A stretch of DNA of 64,000 nucleotides. It comes from Chamaecyparis obtusa. Its lineage: Eukaryota > Streptophyta > Pinopsida > Cupressales > Cupressaceae. A program made the translations under genes and the position numbers. The stretch spans positions 1,718,501 to 1,782,500 of the forward strand of contig BSBK01001871.1 in assembly GCA_027943335.1 (NCBI GenBank), in the 5' to 3' direction. Every line of letters starts with the position of its first letter. Positions within the stretch are counted from its first letter, which is position 1. The notes below the pieces were generated by a model. The model was given only the letters and a program-made list of their open reading frames with translations. It had not been told where the DNA came from and did no database searches. Shown piece after piece: positions 34,955 to 46,029 of the stretch.

Positions 34955-35215
34955 GATAGTCCAGACTAGCCCCGAAAGTCGTACGACACTCCACAATAGA
35001 CCATACGACAATCCATGGTCATACGACATTGGATTCAGCATCATACGAGTTTCCAAGGACCCGATGAAATGTCGTACAACACATGGGTCTCCTTCATACA
35101 ACACTGGGTAATGCATGAAATGACAAAGCAAATGGAATTCAAATGTCATACGAGTCTAGGTTGGGACTCGTATGAGTTTTCATACATGTGAAATTCAAAA
35201 CTAAAAACGCGTATG
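34955..35215. repeat. TACGA-motif cluster beside left antisense gene
   Basis: Within 260 bases there are about ten variants of TCGTACGA, CATACGAC or CGTATGAG, spaced roughly 20-40 bases. The same cluster is in the right arm at 39830-40100, and a related one in the leader of element B. Confidence 0.6.
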
Positions 35216-35450
35216 AAAAAATTTAAAAATGCTATAAAACATGAAAAAAATTGCATTTTCAGAGGGGCACAGAGGTCCACCTACCAGATGTCCATACTAT
35301 CGGGGTCTCTGGTATCTTCAGCTGCGCTCAAATCGGTGTGAACTCATAGGAACCTTCAGATCTCACTATTCTACCATTTTCTTGCTCAGAGGGCTCCACA
35401 AGGTCTCCAAAGTCAAATGGTTGAAATGAATTGAAAATGACCCTTCTGGC

Positions 35451-35460
35451 CTTTATATAG
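35451..35460 (-). promoter_or_regulatory. TATA-like box upstream of left antisense gene
   Basis: The minus strand reads CTATATAAAG and lies some 680 bases upstream of the mobile-domain frame. The same box is conserved in the right arm (39590-39599, plus strand). Confidence 0.5.
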
Positions 35461-36447
35461 CATTTGACCTAATTTTCAAAAGTGCTCTATTTTCCACAAA
35501 AATTGCACCCCTGGCTAATTTCTACGTTCTGAATCCATTTTCCAGATCAAAATTCAAATCTGAGATCATTTACTATGTCAAAATTGTGATTTAAATTTTT
35601 TGAGCCTAGGATGGTCTACTGCTTGCATAATCAACCTTCAATCATCACAGAAATCCAATATTCAACTTAACTGATTATCTTACATCAAACTATCAAATTT
35701 TCAACTTGGTCAACCATGGTCAAACCTAGTCAAACTTGGTCTCCAGGACCTCCAAATGATGCAAAATGCATTCTTGCACGTGTATAACCACTTCTCAAAT
35801 CAATTAACATGCTTCTGAACTATTAACACTGACTTCTCTTGTTAGATTTCAATTTTAATCCCAAAGGGGGCATGGTATTGCATATCATTCAAAGTCTGTA
35901 ATCAAATTTGAAATCATATCTTTCCTCAGTAATCAAGACAACAACCATGTCTAGTTGTTGATTCATCAAAAGACCTCATCGCTTAGGGCAAATCAATCAT
36001 TTCTTGGGGAAAATCAATGATCGCTTGGGGTAAATCAATCATCGCTTGGGGCATATTAGATTCATCGAGATCCATATCAATCTAGTATTCTCTTAATCTT
36101 GTAAATTGTATCAGTTTTGCAACTATCATTTCAATTATGTTATTTCCTTGATTCTTCGGTAACTAAAGGGTTCAGATGTGATACCTACGTGATTCTTCTA
36201 AGGACAATCAAGTCTGGAATCGGTCACTCACTTCTTCACAATCATAAGGTTTGGAATCATGCATTTTGACGCTTTTTTTTCACTGGTTCTTTGTTGCATT
36301 AGTTTTGGTCATTCAGGACCTATTATCTTCATATCAAATCTTTCAATCAGCTTCTATCTCATATCAATATCAATTTCAATTTCAAACATCAGTTTCAAAT
36401 ATCAAACACAGACTGTCTTTGAACCACTGCGCTTCGCACAGTAATTC
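35461..36447 (+). other. Tat 3' region of element A
   Basis: Non-coding, matching elements 1, B and C. It contains an expanded minisatellite at 35978-36058 with about four units of ATCGCTTGGGGYAAATCAATC, where the other copies have two. Confidence 0.7.
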
Positions 36448-36461
36448 AAAGAGGGGTAAAA
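36448..36461 (+). promoter_or_regulatory. Polypurine tract before Tat LTR 2
   Basis: AAAGAGGGGTAAAA directly precedes TGTAATACCCC at 36462. Confidence 0.8.
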
Positions 36462-37700
36462 TGTAATACCCCAAAAATGGGCTATAGGTTCATTAACCTC
36501 CTATATCGACATATCGAATGAAATCGACATCAAAGTCCTAACCTAAGGCACATCTAAACATCATCGAATCCTAATTGATTATCATAAATTCTGCATCGGG
36601 GAATATTCCTAGTAATATTTCTAATCATCATAATTATCTTTAATTTAATGATTATTTGGCGATAAATCCTATTTACCCTAAAGTTTGATTAATTGAATAT
36701 TCTTAATATTTAATTAATTAGATTTAATTCTACCATTTAATTATTTAATTGAATTTAATTGTATTTATTCCTAAGTATTATTATTTAAATTTGACAATAA
36801 ATCAAAATTCCTATCATTAATTGATTAAATTCTTATTTAATTAATTAAAGCAAGTTGTCATATTTGATGATATTATTTTTGAATAAAAGTTTGATTAAAT
36901 GATTGATTAACCCATAAATCAATTGTTTTATTTCAAAAATCAGTTAAGTTGAGAATAAATCACTTTATTTATTTATTAATTCATAATTATCCATGTGCAC
37001 AATCAAAGAGCAGTTAAACTCCAAATCAGAAAATCAGTGCAAGTTATTGACTTTTTGGAACTCAACATCATTTTTGAGTTTTAAAGTTGATCTAAACTTC
37101 TAATTTGAGTTAAAAAGTTGTTTTTGCATGATTTACATATTTTTGTGAATTAAATTATCTTTATTTAAAAATAACTCAAAATCAAGTTGAGTTATTTGAG
37201 TGATTTATGGCTTTCTTCCATGCATCCTCAAAGCCCTGGATTTCCATAAATTAAGGCTTTAGCTTTGCACAAATCATCTCTCAAATCCACAAGAATTGCA
37301 TAATCATGCTGTCGAATTGGAGACTGAAGAATCATCTTTACGAATCCAAGCTTTGTGAGATCAATATTGCATAGTTTTTCATATCATATTAGTTTTCATT
37401 TGTTAGATCATTTAGCATATCATAGCATATCAGTTTTTACATATCATAGATTCATATCAATTGTCATCATATCATTGCATAGAAAATTTAAAAAAATAGA
37501 TTAATTGTATTCATATTTCATATCAGTTTTGCATTCAAATCCTTCATTTAGGTGTCTTCAAGGTCACTGATCTCGATAACAATCTAAGAGCATCATACTC
37601 ACACCTATTAGAAGGTAGTAAATCACCTAGTTAGTTTAGCTTTCAATTATTGCAAGATTTTGTTTTTGCTAACCTCTAATGTTTTACTGAAGTGTGTCTA
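36462..37700 (+). repeat. Tat LTR 2 (subtype with CAAAGAGCAGTTAAAC)
   Basis: It starts TGTAATACCCC and runs to about 37700, where it meets an inverted, 5'-incomplete LTR. Its diagnostic segment near 37000-37110 matches the LTR at 54319-55585 (minus), not LTR 1. Confidence 0.87.
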
Positions 37701-38608
37701 TGAATCTATGATATGCTAAATGATCTAACAAATGAAAACTAATATGATATGAAAAACTATGCAATATTGATCTCACAAAGCTTAGATTCGCAAAGATGAT
37801 TCTTCAGTCTCTAATTCGACAGTGTGATTATGCAATTCTTACGGATTTGAGAGATGATTTGTGAAGAGCTAAAGCCTTAATTTATAGAAATCCAGGGCTT
37901 TGAGGATGCATGAATAAACGTCATAAATCACTCAAATAACTCAGCTTGATTTTTGAGTTATTTTTAAATAAAGGATAATTAACTCATAAAAACATGCAAA
38001 AGCAGAGTTTAACTCAAAATAGAGTTTAGCTTTAATTGATAATTGATAGTTGTCTGCTTTTCTTGAATGTGCATGTTTTATTTATGAATTAATTTAATAA
38101 ATAAAGTGATTTATTTCCAACTTAACTGATTTTGAAAAATAAAACAATTGATTTATGGGTTAATCAATTATTTTTCAAACTTTTATTCAAAAACAATATT
38201 ATTAAAAATTGACAACTTGCTTTAATTAATTAAATAAGAATTTAATCAATCATTCATAGGATTTTGGATTTATTGTCAAAATTAAATAATACAATTTAGG
38301 AATAGATAGAATTAACCTCAATTAAATAATTAAGTGATAGAATTAAATCTAATTAATTAAATATTGAGAATATTCAATTAATCAAACTTTAGGATAAATA
38401 GGATTTATCACCAAGTAATCATTAAATTAAAGATAATTATGATAAATAGGAATATTACTAGGAATATTCCCCGATGCAGAATTTATGATAATCAATTAGG
38501 ATTCAATGATGTGCCGATGTGTCTTAGGTTAGGACTTTGATGTCAATTTCATTCGATTTGAAGATGTAGGAGGTTAATGAACCTATAGCCCATTTTTGGG
38601 GTATTACA
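37701..38608 (-). repeat. Tat LTR 3, truncated, inverted against LTR 2
   Basis: On the minus strand it starts TGTAATACCCC at 38608 and ends inside the LTR at 37701, lacking roughly the last 330 bases. Its diagnostic segment (GTTGTCTGCTTTTC near 38050) matches LTR 1, not LTR 4 of the same element. Confidence 0.87.
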
Positions 38609-38622
38609 TTTTGCCCCTCTTT
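38609..38622 (-). promoter_or_regulatory. Polypurine tract beside Tat LTR 3
   Basis: The minus strand reads AAAGAGGGGCAAAA directly before the LTR start. Confidence 0.8.
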
Positions 38623-39589
38623 GAATTGTTGTGCAAAGCGCAGTGGTTCAAAAATAGTTTATGTTTGATACATATATGAAACTAATTTGAAATTGATAAT
38701 TGATATGAGACAGAAGCTGATTGAAAGATTTGATATGAAGATAATAGGTCCTAAATGACCAAAGATAATGTTAACTATAACAGTGATGAACCAATGAAAC
38801 AAAAAGCATCAAAACACCTGATTCTAGACCTTATGATTGCAAAGAAGTGAGTGACTGATTCTAGACTCGATTGTCTTAGAAGAACCATGTTGGTATCACA
38901 TCTAAACCCTTCAGTTACCGAAGAACCAAGGAAATAACACTAATGAACCAATGGTTGTGAAAAGTTGATACAGTTTACAAGATTAAGAGAATACCAAATT
39001 GATATAGATCTTGATGAATCTGATATGCCCCGAGTGATGATTGATTTTCCCCGAGCGATGAGGACTTTTGATGAATAATCAACTAGACATGGTTGTTGTC
39101 TTGATTACTGATGAAAGATATGATTTCAAAAATTAGATTATAGACTTTGAATGATATGTAATACCATGCCCCCTTCGGGATTAAAATTGAAATCTTACAA
39201 GAGAAGTTAGCGTTAATAGTTCAGAAGCATGTTAATTGATTTGAGAAGTGGTTATACATGTTCGAGAACACATTCTGCATCATTTGGAGGTCCTAGAGAC
39301 CAAGTTTGACTAGGTTTGACCATGAGTTGAGCATGGTTGACCAAGTTGAAATTTTGATAGTTTGATGTAAGATAATCAGTTAAGTTGAATACTGGATTTC
39401 TGTGATGATTGAAGGTTGATTATGCAAGTAGTAGACCATCCTAGGCTCAAAAATTTTAAATCATGATTTTGACATATTAAATGATATCAGATTTGAATTT
39501 TGATCCCGAAAATGGATTCAGAACATCAAAATTAGCCAGGGGTGCAATTTTCATGGAAAATGAAGCACTTTTGAAAATTAGGTCAAATG
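38623..39589 (-). other. Tat 3' region of element B, LTR-proximal
   Basis: Non-coding. It matches element C (61627 to about 62425) until GATCCCGAAAA near 39500-39511, where B carries the antisense-gene insert and C does not. It contains two minisatellite units near 39030-39065. Confidence 0.7.
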
Positions 39590-39599
39590 CTATATAAAG
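39590..39599 (+). promoter_or_regulatory. TATA-like box upstream of right antisense gene
   Basis: CTATATAAAG sits about 690 bases upstream of the mobile-domain frame, on the strand opposite to the retroelement. Conserved with 35451-35460 in the other arm. A GTAGGT donor-like site near 39763-39770 and an AG acceptor-like site near 40273 would allow a leader intron, but this is inference. Confidence 0.5.
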
Positions 39600-39829
39600 G
39601 CCAGAAGGGTCATTTTCAATTCATTTCAACCATTTGACTTTGGAGACCTTGTGGAGCCCTCTAAGCAAGAAAATGGTAGAACAGTGAGATCCAAAGGTTC
39701 CTATGAGTTCACATTGATTTGAGCACAGCCGGAGATACTAGAGACCCCGACAGTATGGACATCTGGTAGGTAGACCTTTGTGCCCCTCTGAAAATGCAAT
39801 TTTTTTCATGTTTTATAGCATTTTTTAAT

Positions 39830-40100
39830 TTTTTCATACGCATTTTTAGTTTTGAATTTCGCATGTATGAAAACTTGTACGAGTCCCAACCCAGACTCGT
39901 ACGACATTTGAATTCCATTTGCTTTGTCATTTCATGCATTACCTAGTGTCGTATGAAGGGGACCTGTGTGTCGTACGACATTTCATCGAGTCCCTGGAAA
40001 ATCATATGATGTTGAATCCAGTCGTATGACCATGGATTATTGTATGGTCTATTATGGAGTGTCGTACAACTTTCGGGGCCAGTCTGGACTATCATATGAA
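39830..40100. repeat. TACGA-motif cluster beside right antisense gene
   Basis: It holds variants such as TCGTACGACA, GTCGTATGA and CATATGA at 20-40 base spacing, matching 34955-35215 in reverse orientation. Confidence 0.6.
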
Positions 40101-40269
40101 AAATAGAGGGTTTAAAACTGATATTTAGGGCCAAATTTTGACTTTTTTGATTTCTAATGCTGATAGCTGACATCTTAACCTACCTTCTGAAGTACCCAAC
40201 TGTCCAATTTCTATACTATTAGCCTATTATTGAACCCAATTTCTGATAGAATTCCCTATTTTTGTATGA

Positions 40270-42190
40270 CATAGGTCACATATCTAGATGTTCATGTCTG
40301 ACATTCATACCCGGTGACCCAGAGACTGTGTTTCACTTCTTGACCCTATGAGGGTTCATCTTGCTGCATGTGTGTTTGAGTATTTGATCCATTTACCTGA
40401 TATTAGGGTAAATCATGGCCTTTTGACTGCACTGATTGAGCGATTCCATTCTGAGACATAGACATTTCATTTACTGACTGGAGAGATGACTCTGACTCCA
40501 GAAGATATTTATAGGATACTACGCATTCCATTCCATAGCAGTCGGCGTCCTGAGTATGTGAGTTCTAGTGAGACTGGTCTTCATGCCTTTAAGCATCTGT
40601 TTGGGGATGACACATAGGTAACAGGGTCCATTTCCTGGGAGACCCTTGTACAGAGATATGGTCAGATGCACCATTTAGAGTGCATTATTGCTGGGATGAT
40701 CAGTGAGCTTATCATGCCAGGCTGTTAGCAGAATGGCTTTTTGATGGGATGGGCTCCGATGGTAGCCCTTCTTATGGCCACTCCTACTAAGCTTGCTTGG
40801 GGTCAATGCCTATTGGCCCACATGTTTTCAGAGATGCACGAGGTCATGTATTAGGATTGCAAGAGCTTTGCTTCTGGAGCTCTTGTATTATAGATATGGG
40901 CATGGGAGCATATCCCAGTGTTGAGACTAGTTTTCTAGACACAACGGCAACCACAGGAGCCAATGATATATACGTATGTTGGTTATGTCACACAGGTCCG
41001 CATGGGTCATACTGATTACTTCTGATGATGCTTAGATGATATGACATTTGTGCATTGGAGACCCTACTTGTAGATAGAGGCCTGGCCCACTGTGAGGGAG
41101 CAGTATAGTTTTCTTTTTCAAAGTCAGGTACTCATTGGTTAGTCTCCCACCATTTTGGAGAGATTCTTGATTACTAGAGTGTGGCATCAGTATGGATGTA
41201 GACAGGATGCCCCATAGGAGTATACTGCATATGCCCACATTGTTTGTGAGATTGGGCTCGGATGGACACAACGGCTCACCTATTCTTTATGTTTAGAGGA
41301 GTACAATGCTATCATAGGTAGACACTGGGACTACCATCCACAAGTTGTTGATGCAGGGGTCATAGATGGATATATTTCTTGGCTTGTTGATCATCCCGTT
41401 CATAGATTCTTAGATCCCACTGAGTTGATACCCTCCATGGAGGAGGCGATGGATGTTACAAGTGCTCTCGGGGTATAGGGCCCGAGACCGCAGGTAGTGC
41501 ATCCTACACCACCTAGATAGAGAGTGATGGCTCCACTTCAGAGACCATCAGGACATATGAGGCCCCCTCATCCTTCTACCTCTATAGCAGGTACATCCAC
41601 AGGTTCACAAAGATGAACCAGGGGTGAGAGGGGTACTTTGGGCAATGTTGGTTCTGCAGATGATGTCATAGCAGTTGAGCAATTTGTAGGTGGTGATGGA
41701 GATACCTTACAGGTAGATACCACTTTTGATCTAGGAGCTGAGGTTAGATGTCGTAAGGTGTATAGAGTAGATACCACTCAGCAGCAACCAAAGCAGCCAG
41801 CACAGGACACAGAGATTCTAGCAGTGGAGGCAGATCCTACTATTCCTCTCACTTCATTAGAGACTATTAGACGTCTTAGAGCTTAGGTTCAAGACCTAAA
41901 GGTATAGAGTGCTAGGTGGGAGGAGATGTTTCTAGAGGTAGATAGGTAGCGCACAGAGCTTTGTGCAAATTTTCTCTCAGAGGTTCAGAGGATAAAGGTG
42001 ACCCATCAGACCTCACAGGCTTCGTACTATGTGTCTGCATATTATGTTGTTGTCCCTGCTGCACAAAGAGTACCTAATTATTCAAATTACATGATAGCCT
42101 CAGAGGGAGCTAGGGCACCGAGAGTAGAGGCCATACCAGATGCAGCACCACGTCCTCCACTAGATATCAAGGAGCGTGCCGATAGTTGAT
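40270..42190 (+). pseudogene. Plant mobile domain (PMD/MAIN-like) protein remnant, right copy
   Basis: The plus-strand frames read AACVFEYLIHLPDIRVNHG near 40360, then FHLLTGEMTLTPEDIYRIL near 40470, SSRRPEYVSSSETGLHAF, SISWETLVQRYGQMHHLEC and MGWAPMVALLMATPTKLA. The Pro-rich end with PSMEEAMDV lies near 41430, and a Glu/Val-rich last part reaches about 42190 (frames 41638-41886 and 41998-42189). Many stops break it. By eye about nine of ten residues match the left copy in the domain. It lies antisense to element B between integrase and the 3' LTR, and is missing from elements 1 and C. Confidence 0.82.
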
Positions 42191-44180
42191 TCTTGTTCTC
42201 ATGTTTTGATATACTCTGTTCTTTTTTATCACTGATATACTGTTCCGACTCTAATAACTCTTTGGAGCTCATTCTTTTGTACATTGTGCCAGTAGTGCAC
42301 CCCTGACACATTTCGAGTTGATGATATATATGAGATTGATATTTTGGATCGTAACTTCATTTGTACTTGTCATGTTTTGATTTTATGATGATATCATGTG
42401 ATGTGTATGCTATGACTAGTGTAGAATGTATGTATGGATCAATGCAATGCAATGATTTCTTTTATATGTATGGATGTTATGCAAGTGTAATTGATTATGA
42501 AAAGATGTATGTATGTTTTATGCTTATGCACTAGATGTAATGTAATGCAACAAATGGTAATGATATGAGATGTAAATGCAGCAATACACATGATATGTTT
42601 TTGCAGGTTGGTGAAGACAAGTACTCAGTCTTATGTCAAAAGGATGTTTAACCCATGAGGGTTACTACTTGCGGTTCGGTGAAGAGACCTTCGAGTGAGA
42701 CTCAGCTCTCATTAGATTTGAAGAGACAAATGAAGAATTTTTTAAGCATTGAAGTGTTTCCAAACATTTGTGAGATCATGCAGACATGCAAAAATGCAAA
42801 GAGACATGCAGTATGAAATGCAACCTAAGACCTAGGACCTACTCACTGATCATATGTCGATTTGTCATCATCATTGAACTTTTAAGTAACCAGATAAATC
42901 AATACAATACCCACTAGTTATGAAACCATAGACATTTGAATATTGATTTGTATATGCAAGAATCAATACAACACCCACTAGTCAATCAACCATAGATATA
43001 TGAATATTGATTTGATTTTTGAAATGTCAAATTAGATATAAGCACCAAGGCACAAACGCCAGGATGACCTAAATATCATGTCCATTTTGATATAGCAATT
43101 CGTATAAGCATCAAAACATAAACGTCATGATGACCTGAATACGCCTTACAAAAAAACACATCAAACAGTCAAGAGATTATTCTAAATCCAATGTGAATTA
43201 CCCACAGTGACCCTTTATCATTCACATCCTTAGGTAAGATCACGTTTCACAATAGGAGAAAGAAATCACTCAAAAAGACAATAGTTAGATCAAACTTCCT
43301 TGAATTTTATGGGTATCAATGGTCGAGGTACGCATGGCCATCCAATTCGAGATAGAGGCTCTTACAGTCAGACACCATTTCAATTCAGAATTTCCAAAGG
43401 AGTTAGATTTTCACATACAAGAAGAAAACAAAGAAAATATTATGCCCCTAGTCATCACTCTCTAAATCCTATAAAGGACATCATCGAAGAGTTCAAAGGG
43501 ACATAATATGAAAAAATCTCAATGCAAATCATTAAGCATACAAGGAGACAAAAGCATGTAAAAGCATAGAGTGTTTTCAATTTGCGTTTGATGTTTGATT
43601 GCATTGTTGGAGATGCAAAATCCTTTCTGGAGATAAGACTGACTGACTGACTCAAATGAAGCTTCAAAGGACTCTGACTGGATATGATACATCTAAGATA
43701 CATTGGAGGCCATAGGATATGACATTGATTGCCCCCAAGTTTGAACATTGATAGGATATAGACGCTGGAGCTGATTGGTGTACCGATCGACTTATTGAAA
43801 ATAGGAAATGTAGAAACAAACCAGGAGATATGTACAAACTAAAGCAAGACTGAAAGCTGGGAAAGACCAAGATTGCACTCATAGATGGAGCATTTTGAAA
43901 CAAGTGGCACCCATTTGCTAGGTTTTCACCATCTTGGCAGAGATTCTATTTTTGCTACCAAGGTGCCTGTTTCCAGGTTTTCACCAAGGCACTTTTTTTT
44001 TTCTCATTTTTTTGTATTTTTTTTTTTAAAAAAAAAATTTGTACTTTTGATATATTTAATTTTTTTTTTGTGAATCATCAAGGCACCTATTGCTAGGTTT
44101 TCACCAAGATGTTCATTTTTTCAGGACTTTTTCAGATTTTTAAGATTTTTTCAAGACATTTTACCATAGACTGAATGCTT
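42191..44180 (-). other. Tat 3' region of element B, integrase-proximal
   Basis: Non-coding. From about 42680 on it matches element C (62430-63880) and, in reverse, element 1 (2400-3480). It holds the repeated GGTTTTCACCAAG words and a 30-60 bp T-rich tract at about 43980-44080. Open frames such as 43300-43506 are also present in other copies with different breaks and are not supported as genes. Confidence 0.65.
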
Positions 44181-45310
44181 TAGGCATAGAATTTCTTCAG
44201 ATGGAGAACATTGATTGGTTCTCAGATCTGTTCTCCTTTAGTCATTGAGAGTTGATAGGCACTAGAGCCAAAAGTAGTAGTGATTACAAAGAGACCCAGC
44301 CATTTGGGTTCAAACTTCCCCTTGTGTTCTCGATGTGATTGATTTTGAGGATTCTCTCTCAAGACTAGATCACCAACCTGAAATTCTCTGTGTCTAACTT
44401 TCTTGTTGTAACCTCTAGACATTCTCTTCTGATATACTCTGAGATGATCATATGCTACTTATCTGCGCTCATCTAGTAGTTCAAGTTCTTGCAACCTAGA
44501 CACTCTGTAGTCATCATCAGTTACTAGACCATGCATTCTGATTCTTAGTGATGGGATTTCAACCTCAATAGGCAGTACCGCTTTAGACCCATAAACTAAA
44601 GCAAAAGGTGTAGCCCCAGTAGGTGTTTTGATACTTATTCTATAGGCCCAGAGAGCTAGATTGATCATGAGATGCCAGTCTCTTCCTATTTTATTAACAG
44701 TTCGATGCAAGATTTTCAATAGATTCTTATTAGATGCCTCTGCTTGTCCATTCCCTTGAGGATAGTAGATAGAAGACCAATGTTGTGTGATCTTGAATTT
44801 GGCACATAGATCATCTAGGTCTTTGTTCTTGAATTGTCCACCATTATCTGTGATTATGGAATGAGGTATCCCATATCAGCATATGATATAGTTCAATATG
44901 AACATAGATATTTGCTTTCCAGTTGCTTATGTCAAAGGGACTGCTTCTACCCATTTTGTAAAATAATCTGTAGCTGTGATTATATGGGTATGTCCATTAG
45001 AAGAGTGAGGATGAATCATCCCGATGAGATCAAATTTCCATTGATGGAAAGGCCATTGTGTTGTAAAGGGGATTAGATCTCTCTCTGGAGCATGAATTAA
45101 GTTGCCATGTACTTGACACTTTTGACAATTCTTAGCAAATTTGATATCCTCTTTCTCCATCTCAGGCCAATAGTACCCAGCCCTAATAAGTTTTCAAGCT
45201 AGTGTTAAACCATTTGAGTGTGACCCACAAATACCATCATGGACTTCCTCTGATGCACGTTGAGACTCTTCCCATTCTAAACATCTAAGTAGTGTACCAT
45301 CTAGACCTCA
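44181..45310 (-). pseudogene. Integrase, Tat element B
   Basis: The minus-strand zinc region includes AGYYWPEMEKEDIKFAKNC and CQVHGN. The core has WKFDLIGMI, YFTKWVEAVPLT, SIITDNGGQFKNKDL and GQAEASNKNLLKILHRTV, so D-D-E is preserved. The C-terminal part has WAYRISIKTPTGATPFALVYG, VGDLVLRENPQ and the ending PINVLHLKKFYA, typical for Tat integrases. There is no chromodomain. Stops lie at about 44927, 44880, 44459 and 44220. The same ending recurs at 63885-64000 in element C. Confidence 0.88.
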
Positions 45311-45465
45311 TTTGTATAGATCGTGACCAATGATGACATATCAGGAGGCATTACAGATAAGGTATCTCTTTTCATGGTGATTGAAGGTATCGGGAATGAT
45401 TTGGTCTTTGAGATAGGAAAAGAGGTTTTTATATCTGGATGAATCATGACCTACAATAGTGTAGA

Positions 45466-46029
45466 TCATGCGAGTTTCGGGGGAGTCATTGTAGGATAGG
45501 ATAGTGCTTCCACCAGGAACTCATAGCGTAGCTCATGTTCGGGCTGCTGTAAGAGAGTAGATAATGTTGCCATTGCATCAGCAGCCTTGTTCTCCATTCT
45601 AGGAATTTTCTCAAATGTGATAGATAGAAAATACTTCTTTAGATCATCTACCATTCTTTTGTAAGGAATGAGCTTTTCATCTTTAGTTTGGTACACATCA
45701 TTGACTTGATGAATAACAAGTTGAGAGTCTCCATGAATGTGTAGTTCTGTTACTCTCCATTCAATTGCTATTTATGTACCATTCAAAAGGACTTCATATT
45801 CAGCAATATTGTTTGTGCAAGGAAACTTTAATCTGAATGCTTTTGGTATTGAGTATCCTTGAGGAGTTATGAACAATATGCTTGCTCTGGATCCATTCTG
45901 TGTGTAGGAGCCATCAAAGAATAAATGCCATTCTCTAGAAGAAATTTTCATGATAGAGGAATTTGGAAATTCCATTTGCATTGGTGTATCATCCATCATA
46001 GGTGCATCTACTAATTGATCAGCAATAAC
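45466..46029 (-). pseudogene. Second (archaeal-type) RNase H, Tat element B
   Basis: Minus-strand frames 45999-45772 and 45696-45466 read WHLFFDGSYTQNGSRASI, NNIAEYEVLLNG and, after one stop, ELHIHGDSQLVIHQVN. These hold the acidic residues D, E and D of an archaeal-type RNase H, and MENKAADAMATLSTLL closes the domain. A second RNase H between the usual one and integrase is the known hallmark of the Tat lineage. One stop at 45770 breaks it. Confidence 0.85.

Larger units (their letters stand above)
31860..37700 (+). mobile_element. Tat element A, internally deleted (tail-to-tail with element B)
   Basis: LTR 31860-33031 (+) is followed, with no primer site, gag or pol, by an antisense plant mobile domain gene remnant, the Tat 3' region, a polypurine tract (36448-36461) and a second plus-strand LTR (36462-37700). 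The segment 33040 to about 37455 is the left arm of an inverted repeat whose right arm is 37701 to about 42000. The two LTRs are of different subtypes, see findings, so the present A may be a recombinant. Confidence 0.8.

Noticed and set aside
41568..41777. Minus-strand frame opposite the mobile-domain remnant
   Set aside because: It is a shadow of the Pro/Ser-rich plus-strand coding remnant, which aligns to the left copy in sense.
43300..43506. Short conserved protein, because similar frames exist at 2561-2812 and near 63060-63270
   Set aside because: The similarity is that of shared retroelement DNA, with different stops and on different strands relative to the window; no sign of protein-level constraint.
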